Shown here piece after piece: positions 55,727 to 62,413 of a stretch of 64,000 nt of DNA (position 1 is the first letter of the stretch; every line of letters starts with the position of its first letter). The stretch lies in assembly GCA_021325365.1 (NCBI GenBank), contig JAJPHF010000058.1, forward strand, positions 16,629 through 80,628, written 5' to 3'. A program made the position numbers and the translations under genes. Source of the DNA: Pseudomonadota bacterium. Its GTDB lineage: Bacteria; Chloroflexota; UBA6077; JAJPHF01. A model generated the notes under the pieces. It saw only the letters and a list, made by a program, of their open reading frames with translations, made no database searches and was not told the DNA's origin.

Positions 55727-56389
55727 CTACTTGCTGCCCGCGCCCGACGACGAGCCACCGCCCGCGCCACCGCCGCTGCTCGTTCCGCCACTGGACCCGG
55801 ACGAGCCGCCGCCGGGGCTGGCGGCGCCGCGCGAGCTAGCGGGCGACTCAGGGCCGGGACTAGCGGTTCCGCCTGTGCTCGTGGTGGGCGTGGTACCTCC
55901 GGCGGCACCGCCGGGGCCGCCGCTCGTGGACGCGCTGCTCCCGGCGGAGCTGCCGCTGGTCGTGCCGCCGCTCGTCGACCCGGTGCCGGTTCCCGCGGTG
56001 CCACCGGTCGTGCCCCCGCTCGTCGACCCGGTGCCGGTTCCCGCGGTGCCACCGGTCGTGCCCCCGCTCGCGGCCCCGGTGCCGCTGCTCGTCGCGGGGC
56101 TGGACGTGCCGGCGCTCGCGCCGCTTGTCGGGCCGCCGTGGGCGCTCGAAGGCGCGGTGGCGGCCTGGGCGAGCCGGCCCGCCTTGTCGCTGGCGCTCTC
56201 GCGCGCCGCGCCGGCAATCGAGCGAATTTCGGCCCGCACGTCCTGCAAGATCTGCCGCGCCTCTTCGAGTAGCGACGCCGCACGACGCTGCACGTCGGCC
56301 GCGCCCTCGGGCACCTCCTGGCCGCGGAACATGTCGTATACCAGCTTGCCGATCACGCCAACCACTATGCCGAAAATGAACCTGAACAT
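55727..56389 (-). CDS. YtxH-like membrane protein with Gly/Ser/Thr repeat tail
   Basis: A 220-residue protein. The N-terminal MFRFIFGIVVGVIGKLVYDMFRGQEVPEG is a single membrane anchor of YtxH type, followed by a helical region (about 30-75, DVQRRAASLLEEARQILQDV) and a ~145-residue Gly/Ser/Thr/Ala-rich tail. In the tail the unit GTTGGTAGTGTGSTSG is repeated twice in tandem, reflecting a 45-base DNA repeat. The ATG with GGAGG upstream was preferred to an upstream extension. Low-complexity tails of this kind are surface-exposed linkers. Function unknown. Confidence 0.65.
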   Translation of the reverse strand: MFRFIFGIVVGVIGKLVYDMFRGQEVPEGAADVQRRAASLLEEARQILQDVRAEIRSIAGAARESASDKAGRLAQAATAPSSAHGGPTSGASAGTSSPATSSGTGAASGGTTGGTAGTGTGSTSGGTTGGTAGTGTGSTSGGTTSGSSAGSSASTSGGPGGAAGGTTPTTSTGGTASPGPESPASSRGAASPGGGSSGSSGGTSSGGGAGGGSSSGAGSK

Positions 56390-56534
56390 CGGCGGTCCTC
56401 CATTTGTCCACGGAGCGCCGCGCGCTCCCGGCGGCTCGGTTGCACAAAGCATGCCATCCGCGGGGGTGCTGGCTGTCCGTGCGATGGGCGATACTCAGGC
56501 GCGGGGCGTCTACTAGCGCGGCGGAGGTAGAGGC

Positions 56535-57512
56535 GTGGTAGCGGCGGCGGCGGGGAGCTGGGGCATCGCGGGCCACGAATGGGCGGTGGCGCTGCTCGAC
56601 CGCAGTCTGGCGCAGGGCAGCCCAGCCCACGCTTATCTCCTCAGCGGACCGCCCGGCATCGGCAAATACACGCTGGCGCGCGCGTTCGCCCAGGCGCTCA
56701 ACTGCGTGCAGCCGCCGCGCTGCGGGGAGTGCCGGGCCTGCCGCCTGATTGCCCGCGAGCTGCACCCGGACGTGCGCACGCTCGCCCGCCCATCCGACAA
56801 AAAGAACCTCGGCATCGACGAGATCAAGGAGCTGCGCGAGGACGTGGCGCTCAAGCCACTCGAAGCGCGCTACAAGGTGTACCTGCTGCGCGAGGCGGAG
56901 GACCTGAGCGAGGCGGCGGCCAACGCGCTGCTGAAGACGCTGGAGGAGCCGCCGCCGAGCGTGGTGCTGGTGCTGACCGCCGCCGACGCCAGCCTGCTGC
57001 TGCCCACCGTCGTGTCGCGCTGCCAGCATCTCCGCCTGCGCCCGCTGCCGTGGCAGACGGTGGCCGCGCACCTGCAAGCGGCCGTGGGGCTCGGGGCGCC
57101 CGAGGCCGAGCGGCTCGCCGACCTCGCCGCCGGGCGCATCGGCTGGGCGCTACGGGCCGCGGCCGATCCGGCGGTGCTGGCGGCGCGCGACCAGCACCTC
57201 GCCCAGCTTGGCGCCGCGCTCGGCGGCTCGACGCTGGAGCGGCTGCGCCTGGGCGCCACGCTCGCCGAGACGTGGAGTAGCCACCCGGATGCGGTGCGCG
57301 AGACGCTGGCGACCTGGCGCGACTGGTGGCGGGCGCGGCTGCTGGCCGGCCTGGGGGCGCCGGCCCCCGTCGATGGCCCCGCCTTCGCCGGCGACGCCGA
57401 GACCTGTCGCCAGGCGCTCGACCGGGTGCAGCGGACGCTGACCGACCTGGATGCGAACGTACACCCGCGCCTGGCGCTGGAGGCGCTGCTGCTGGCGCTG
57501 CCGCGCGCCTGA
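56535..57512 (+). CDS. holB: DNA polymerase III delta' subunit
   Basis: A 325-residue AAA+ clamp-loader subunit: Walker-A-like GPPGIGKYT (about 38-46), four-Cys zinc module C57, C63, C66, C69, PSDKKNLGIDEIKELREDV, then EAANALLKTLEEPPPSVVLVLTA and LLPTVVSRCQHLRLRPL (the SRC motif). It loads the sliding clamp at forks. GTG start. It is followed by a PSP1-type gene and an amidase gene, the order seen around holB in many Gram-positive-type genomes, supporting the identification. Confidence 0.9.
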   Translation: MVAAAAGSWGIAGHEWAVALLDRSLAQGSPAHAYLLSGPPGIGKYTLARAFAQALNCVQPPRCGECRACRLIARELHPDVRTLARPSDKKNLGIDEIKELREDVALKPLEARYKVYLLREAEDLSEAAANALLKTLEEPPPSVVLVLTAADASLLLPTVVSRCQHLRLRPLPWQTVAAHLQAAVGLGAPEAERLADLAAGRIGWALRAAADPAVLAARDQHLAQLGAALGGSTLERLRLGATLAETWSSHPDAVRETLATWRDWWRARLLAGLGAPAPVDGPAFAGDAETCRQALDRVQRTLTDLDANVHPRLALEALLLALPRA

Positions 57513-57558
57513 CGGTGCCGAGCTACTATGCCCGGCCGATGGACTAGATTGGAGCAAG

Positions 57559-58182
57559 ATGGCAGGGATCGTCGGCGTGCGCTTCGAGCGGGCGGGCCGC
57601 GTGCATTACTACGCGGCGGCCGAGGCGCTGGCCGTGGGCGACCGCGTGGTCGTCGCGGACCCCGCGGGCGCGCGCGAGGGGTGGGTGGTGATCGCGCCGG
57701 ATCAGGTCGTGGTGGACGAGCTGGCCGAGCGGCCGTCCATCGTGGCGCGGCGCGTGGAGCCAGCCGCCGAGCCGGCTGGCGACGGGACGGCCGAGCCGGC
57801 CGCCGGCCCGTTCGGGCTGGCGGCGGCGCTCATCGGGCCGGCGCACGCGCCGCCGCTGCCGCCCGACCTGGACGCCAGGGCAGGGCTGGTGGCGCGGCTG
57901 GCGGCGCGGCTCAGCCCGCGCAACCGCGACTACGTCGAGCGCAAGCTGCGCCTGCCCGCGCTCGGGGAGCGCGTCGAGACGGCGCGCGGGCCGGGGCGGG
58001 TCGTCGCCGTGCAGGTGCTGCGCGAGCAGGTCACGGTCGCGCTGGCGAGCGGCGAGGAGATCGTCCTGGGCGGCCCGGGCCTGGAGCCTGTGGCCGCGGA
58101 AGACGAGGCGCCGCGTGAGGAGCGCCAGGGTCGCCGCGGGCGGCGCCGGCCGGCGCGAGAGGAGGAGCCGCGTGCGACGTAG
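57559..58182 (+). CDS. PSP1 domain-like protein (RicT/YaaT-type)
   Basis: A 207-residue protein. The first ~55 residues MAGIVGVRFERAGRVHYYAA and LAVGDRVVVADPAGAREGWVVIAP match the N-terminus of PSP1 proteins, which typically follow holB. Instead of the full PSP1 C-terminal domain, the middle is an Ala/Pro linker and a helical segment (RLSPRNRDYVERKLRLPALG), and the end (about 140-190) is a second small barrel, LGERVETARGPGRVVAVQVLREQVTVALASGEEIVL. In relatives PSP1/RicT controls RNA maturation and cell-fate switches; here only synteny and the N-terminus support it. The start follows GGAGCAAG. Confidence 0.6.
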   Translation: MAGIVGVRFERAGRVHYYAAAEALAVGDRVVVADPAGAREGWVVIAPDQVVVDELAERPSIVARRVEPAAEPAGDGTAEPAAGPFGLAAALIGPAHAPPLPPDLDARAGLVARLAARLSPRNRDYVERKLRLPALGERVETARGPGRVVAVQVLREQVTVALASGEEIVLGGPGLEPVAAEDEAPREERQGRRGRRRPAREEEPRAT

Positions 58183-58909
58183 CGTTGAGCGGGTCGGCCG
58201 CGCGCTGGTGGCGGGGCTGGTCCTCGCTCTCGCGGTGGGAGCGGTGGCGGCGCCGCACGGCGACGTGCTGGCACGCGGGGCCGCGCAGGACGGGCCGGTG
58301 GACGTGGGACTCGATCCGGGCCACAGCGATGCCGACGTGGGCGCGGCGGGGGGCGGGCTACGCGAGGTCGACCTGACGCTGGCGCTGGCGCTGCGCATCC
58401 GGCCGCTGCTGGAGGCGCAGGGACTGCGCGTCGCCCTGAGCCGCGAGGACAACCAGCCGCTCACCGCCATGACCCACCCGGACCTGACCACGCGCACGCG
58501 GCTGGAGCAGGAGGCGCGGATTGCCGCCGTCACACCGGCGCGCATCTTCGTGTCGGTCCACTTCAACGGCCACCCAAACGCTGCCATCCGCGGCACGGAG
58601 ACGTACTACAACGGCGACAACTTCGGCCCCGAGAGCCGCCGCCTGGCCGCAGCGCTCCAGGCCCACGTCGTGGGCGAGCTACGGGCGGCCGGGGTGGATA
58701 CACTCGACCGCGGCGTGAAGGAAGACCTGACGGCCGGGAAGCCGTACGGGCACTTCTTCTCGCTGCGCGGGCCGCTGCCGAGCGCGCTGGTCGAGGGGCT
58801 GTTCCTGACCAACCCGCAGGATGCCGCGGCGCTGCGCCAGGACGCCACGCTCGACGCGCTGGCGCGCGGCTACGCCGAGGGTATCCGCGAGTACTTCGCC
58901 GCCCCGTAG
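58172..58909 (+). CDS. N-acetylmuramoyl-L-alanine amidase (Amidase_3)
   Basis: A 245-residue exported amidase that cleaves the MurNAc-L-Ala bond in peptidoglycan. Signal/anchor at about 12-35, then the zinc amidase: ligand His in GLDPGHSDADVG (near 52), Glu in LREVDLTLAL (near 66), His in FVSVHFNGHPNA (near 130) and catalytic Glu in ALVEGLFLTNPQDA (near 210). It starts with GTG after GAGGAGGAG, overlapping the PSP1-like gene by 11 bases. A complete, conventional enzyme. Confidence 0.85.
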   Translation: MRRSVERVGRALVAGLVLALAVGAVAAPHGDVLARGAAQDGPVDVGLDPGHSDADVGAAGGGLREVDLTLALALRIRPLLEAQGLRVALSREDNQPLTAMTHPDLTTRTRLEQEARIAAVTPARIFVSVHFNGHPNAAIRGTETYYNGDNFGPESRRLAAALQAHVVGELRAAGVDTLDRGVKEDLTAGKPYGHFFSLRGPLPSALVEGLFLTNPQDAAALRQDATLDALARGYAEGIREYFAAP

Positions 58910-59379
58910 CCCGCGCCGGCTGCCGTCGCAGCGCCACGACCGGCGCCGTCGCTGTCATGCTTGGCTCATCCCCTAAGGGGCGTGATGTACGATCCACCCC
59001 AAGCGAGTCGACGCCCGAGATGAGCGAGCAAGGTAGCGGCTTTCCACAACACGCGCCTTAGAGTCTGGCGGCCGAGTGCCACGGCGGCTTGCTGAGAGAG
59101 TCGGCGGCTCCGTGAGCGCAAAGGTAAGGGCCACTCGCCACGCCCGCGGCGGGTGCCGATAGCGCGCCGGCTTCGCTGGCCGGCCGCCGCTCCCCAGTTT
59201 GTATCACCAAGCGATCCGTACCGCCATCAGGTGAGGTCGAGGCCGCTATGTGACCGTTTACACGTCAAGAGCGTGAACAACGTAACAGGACATGTTTCTT
59301 CGGCCCGCTATGCTATCCATGTAGCCGCGAGTACAGCGCGGCATCCAACACAACCAGCTAACCGAAAGGGAGCAGCCCG
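58910..59379. other. Intergenic region, no recognised gene
   Basis: 470 bases between the amidase and the 49-codon ORF. Includes an AT-richer stretch at about 59.24-59.35 kb (GTTTACACGTCAAGAGCGTG and TATGCT), which may hold a promoter for the small ORF but lacks a clean -35/-10 pair. Frames here are short and unconvincing. Confidence 0.5.
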
Positions 59380-59529
59380 ATGAACTCTCACCTTCACCTC
59401 AATCTCAGCCCTATGGCCGCGACGCAGAATGGACCGCAGATCCATATCCCGAACAGCTACATCGTGCCCGGTCGTCCGCCGCTGACGTGTATGCCGGCGG
59501 TCCAACACAGCGCGCTGGTCACGCGTTAA
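59380..59529 (+). CDS. 49-residue small protein of unknown function
   Basis: A short ORF beginning MNSHLHLNLSPMAATQNG and ending QHSALVTR, with a single Cys near residue 37. Support: AAAGGGAGCAGCCCG, a good ribosome site 8 bases from the ATG, and a 22-bp perfect hairpin starting 9 bases after the TAA. Those signals together look like a monocistronic small gene. No family is recognised; its size and location upstream of a DUF1399-like gene would also fit a peptide precursor, but no modifying enzyme is adjacent. Confidence 0.4.
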   Translation: MNSHLHLNLSPMAATQNGPQIHIPNSYIVPGRPPLTCMPAVQHSALVTR

Positions 59530-59538
59530 AGTGTTTAT

Positions 59539-59585
59539 CGGATTGGGGGAGACGTTTGACTACGTCAAACGTCTCCCCCAATCCG
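59539..59585. terminator. Perfect 22-bp palindrome with TAC loop
   Basis: Arms 59539-59560 and 59564-59585 are exact complements and contain ATTGGGGGAGACGTTTGAC. It follows the 49-codon ORF and is similar in design (long arms, three-base loop) to the palindromes at 12.36 and 29.22 kb. Confidence 0.55.
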
Positions 59586-59742
59586 GACCTGAAGGCTATC
59601 AAGATGCCACCACGCTAGGCTCGTGTCGCGCAGTTTGCCCGGAATCCTAGCAGAAGGGTATGCACTGCTCATGAACCTGTTCGTTCACTACTTGCCGCTG
59701 GGCATCCGACCGCAGGTCGCGCTCAGCACGGAGTAGCGGCGC

Positions 59743-60288
59743 GTGCTCTGTACGCTGGAGACGTATGATCTTGGCCCGGTGTGGCGGCGCTTGCTGGCGG
59801 AGGGGCTGTTGCCCCACGTGCTGGTCGACGAGGCGATCTTTGAGTTCCGCCGCTTCCTCGCGCTGACCGTCGTCCTCGGGCGGCCGGTTGGCATGATCAG
59901 CAAGCAAGTCGACCAGGTCTGGCACACTTGCCTGCTGTACTCGCGCCTCTACGCGGACCTGTGCCAGCAGGTGTTCGGGGAGTTCGTCCACCACGAGTCC
60001 GAGGACGAGCTGGCCGAAGAGCCGGCGGCCGCGGTCGGGCCCGGCACGGCGAGCGCCGTGCCGGACTTCGAGGAGGCATACCAGCGGGTGTTCGGGCCGC
60101 TCGGCCGGCTGTGGCGGTGGGACGACGACGCCACCCCGGAGCATGCCGCGGCCGCGCTGAGCGAGCGGCTGACCGCGCTCGCGCGCACCCTGCCGCTGGC
60201 CGAGCTGAACGCGCTGGAGCAGGTGCTGGCGCTCGCGGCGCTCGGCTTCGAGACGCGCCAGGCGGGGACCAGCCGCCCCGCCGCGTAG
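59743..60288 (+). CDS. DUF1399-like (glycine-rich domain-containing-type) protein, frame continues upstream past an in-frame amber
   Basis: 181 residues from GTG. Recognisable pattern: HVLVDEAIFEFRRFLALTVVL, then VGMISKQVDQVWHTCLLYSRLYADLCQQVFGEFVHHE, which matches the His/Trp-containing helices of DUF1399 (GRDP-like) proteins. The same frame is open upstream from an ATG at 59671 for 21 codons (MNLFVHYLPLGIRPQVALSTE), then a TAG, then RRVLCTLETYDLG, which reads as one continuous coding segment with amber replacing a Gln codon. The gene may therefore be interrupted, or use the weakly supported GTG. Function unknown. Confidence 0.55.
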   Translation: MLCTLETYDLGPVWRRLLAEGLLPHVLVDEAIFEFRRFLALTVVLGRPVGMISKQVDQVWHTCLLYSRLYADLCQQVFGEFVHHESEDELAEEPAAAVGPGTASAVPDFEEAYQRVFGPLGRLWRWDDDATPEHAAAALSERLTALARTLPLAELNALEQVLALAALGFETRQAGTSRPAA

Positions 60289-60445
60289 CCGCGCCGGCGG
60301 GCCGTCTGCCGGACGGCTGGTCGGCCCGCGGCTGGCCCCGTTATCATCTGTCCAGATCCAGCACGTCAGCCAGAGCCGGTACGCCCCCGCACCCTACCAC
60401 CTGGCCGAGCGGCCCGGCGGCCGCCGCACCGGATGTGAGACGCTC

Positions 60446-62167
60446 GTGAGCACGACGCCCGCCGCGGATACCGGTGGTCAGCGCGCGCCTGCCGCCACGG
60501 CGCCGGAGCCACAGAGCGAGTGGCCGGAGTGCGCCGGCGAGCGGCCCGTCGTGGTGGTCGGCTCAGGGCCGACCGGGCTGATCGCCGCCAACCTGCTCGG
60601 CCACGCCGGCGTGCGCACAATCGTCGTCGAGCGGAACCCGACCACCAGCGACCAGCCGAAGGCGATTAGCCTGGACGACGAGACGCTGCGCACGCTCCAG
60701 CGCGCGGGCGTCGCCCAGGTGCTCTACCCGATCATCTTGCCGGGCACGGGCACGCGCTATTTCGGCGCGGATGGGCGGCTGCTGGCCTACGCGCGCTCGC
60801 CCATCCCCGGGCGCCTGGGGCACCCCGCGAAGAGTCCCTTCCAGCAGCCCGACCTAGAGCAGGTGCTGTGCGCCACGCTGGCGCACTTCCCCTGCGTGTC
60901 GATCCACTTCGAGACGGCGCTGGTGGACCTGCGGCAGCACGCGGACGGGGTGACGGTCACGGTCGAGGAGGCGACGGGCGCGCGCCGGACCGTCGAGGCG
61001 GCGTACGTGCTGGGCTGCGACGGCGGACGCAGCACCGTGCGGCGGCTGCTGGGCGTGGAGATGATCGGCTCCAGCCACAAGGAGCCCTGGCTGGTGATGG
61101 ATACGATCCACGACCCGCACGACCAGCGCTACGGCATGCATTTCGCCGACCCGCGCCGACCGCACGTCATCATCCCCGGGCGCGACGGCCACTGCCGCTA
61201 CGAGTTCCTGATGCACCCGGGGGAGTACGGCGCGGGCGACGTGGTGCCGTTCGCCTTCATGCAGCGACTGGTGGCTCCCTACCGCGCGCTGGCGCCCGGC
61301 GACGTGATCCGCTACACGGTGTACACGTTCCACGCGCTGGTGGCGCAGCGGTGGCAGGTGGGGCGGGTGTTCCTGCTGGGCGACGCCGCACACATGATGC
61401 CACCGTTCGCCGGGCAGGGCATGAACTCGGGCGCGCGCGATGCCGACAACCTAGCGTGGAAGATCGTCGAGGTGATGCGGGGGGGAGTAGGGCCGGAGCT
61501 GCTGAGCACGTACGAGGCGGAGCGGCGGCCGCACGCCGAGGCGATGGTGAAGCTGTCGCAGCGGCTGGGCGCGATCGTCATGACGACCAGCCGCCCGCGG
61601 GCGCTGGCGCGCGACTTCGTCGTGCGGACGCTGGCGAAGACCAAGGCGGGGCGAGAGTACTTCGAGCGGATGCGCTTCCGGCCGCGGCCGCACTACCACA
61701 CGGGGTTCGTGTGGCCGCGCGCCCGCAAGCGCCAGCCGCCGCTCGTCGGCCAGATGCTGCCGCAGCCGCTCGTCTTCACGAGCGCCGAGGAGCGGGTGCC
61801 GCTGGACGAGGTGCTGGGGCCGGGCTTCGCGCTGGTCGGCGTGGATACCGACGCGGCGACGCTGGACCGGCTGACCGACCCGTTCTGGGAGCAGGTCGGG
61901 GCGCGGCGCCTGGCGATCGCGCTCGACGACCGGGCGCCGCACCCCGCGCGCTACCCGATCGTGACCGACGTGGGCGGGCCGCTGCCGCAGGAGCTGGGCG
62001 CCTACGCCGGCCAGGTGCTGCTCGTGCGCCCGGACCGCTACGTGGCAGCGGTGTTCCGGCCGGAGCAAGAGCGGCAGGTGGCCGCGGCGCTGCGGCGGAT
62101 CGCCGGCGCGCCGCGCGCCGACGCCTCCCCGACGCCGGCTGGCTCGGGGACTGCAATGTCTGCCTAG
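60446..62167 (+). CDS. FAD-dependent aromatic monooxygenase (MhpA/PheA-like)
   Basis: A 573-residue class A flavoprotein hydroxylase. FAD motif VVVVGSGPTGLIAANLLG (G39-G41-G44), DG motif LGCDGGRSTVRRLLG (about 190-204), and the GD motif GRVFLLGDAAHMMPPFAGQGMNSGARDADNLAWKI (about 307-340) are intact, with a C-terminal thioredoxin-like domain (about 430-550) as in 3-(3-hydroxyphenyl)propionate or phenol hydroxylases. It would hydroxylate an aromatic ring with NAD(P)H and O2. GTG start; ribosome site is weak. Neighbouring DUF433 and molybdenum hydroxylase genes are convergent. Substrate unknown. Confidence 0.85.
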   Translation: MSTTPAADTGGQRAPAATAPEPQSEWPECAGERPVVVVGSGPTGLIAANLLGHAGVRTIVVERNPTTSDQPKAISLDDETLRTLQRAGVAQVLYPIILPGTGTRYFGADGRLLAYARSPIPGRLGHPAKSPFQQPDLEQVLCATLAHFPCVSIHFETALVDLRQHADGVTVTVEEATGARRTVEAAYVLGCDGGRSTVRRLLGVEMIGSSHKEPWLVMDTIHDPHDQRYGMHFADPRRPHVIIPGRDGHCRYEFLMHPGEYGAGDVVPFAFMQRLVAPYRALAPGDVIRYTVYTFHALVAQRWQVGRVFLLGDAAHMMPPFAGQGMNSGARDADNLAWKIVEVMRGGVGPELLSTYEAERRPHAEAMVKLSQRLGAIVMTTSRPRALARDFVVRTLAKTKAGREYFERMRFRPRPHYHTGFVWPRARKRQPPLVGQMLPQPLVFTSAEERVPLDEVLGPGFALVGVDTDAATLDRLTDPFWEQVGARRLAIALDDRAPHPARYPIVTDVGGPLPQELGAYAGQVLLVRPDRYVAAVFRPEQERQVAAALRRIAGAPRADASPTPAGSGTAMSA

Positions 62168-62197
62168 CTCGGTGGACGCCGGACGCGCGTGTGGGTT

Positions 62198-62407
62198 TCA
62201 TCCGCAACTGCGCAGGGGGACGAGGTCCTCCTCGCGGGCCAGCGCCGCCGCATAGCCCAATGCTGCGCGCACGTCGTCTGTGCAGACGGGCGGATACTCC
62301 TGCGCGATCTCTTCTGGGGTAAGTCCCTCCGCGAAGCTGTCGAGGACAACCGAGACCAACACGCGGGTTCCGGCAATGCACGCCGTTGCCGCCCAGTCAT
62401 TCCGCAA
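62198..62407 (-). CDS. DUF433 family small protein
   Basis: 69 residues with the DUF433 pattern ACIAGTRVLVSVVLDSFAEGLTPEEIAQEYP and DDVRAALGYAAALARE, similar to antitoxin-type DUF433 proteins. The N-terminus is shorter than normal (the usual ICGG-x-P-x-IRGTRI start is reduced), so it may be slightly truncated. No DUF5615 PIN-like partner is next to it, unlike the pair at 26.5-27.2 kb. It starts 6 bases downstream of the molybdenum hydroxylase gene's stop. Confidence 0.65.
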   Translation of the reverse strand: MRNDWAATACIAGTRVLVSVVLDSFAEGLTPEEIAQEYPPVCTDDVRAALGYAAALAREEDLVPLRSCG

Positions 62408-62413
62408 ACGGCT

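Noticed and set aside
59734..59736. Pyrrolysine decoding of the in-frame TAG
   Set aside because: No pyrrolysine genes are in view and the context fits an ordinary Gln codon lost to TAG.
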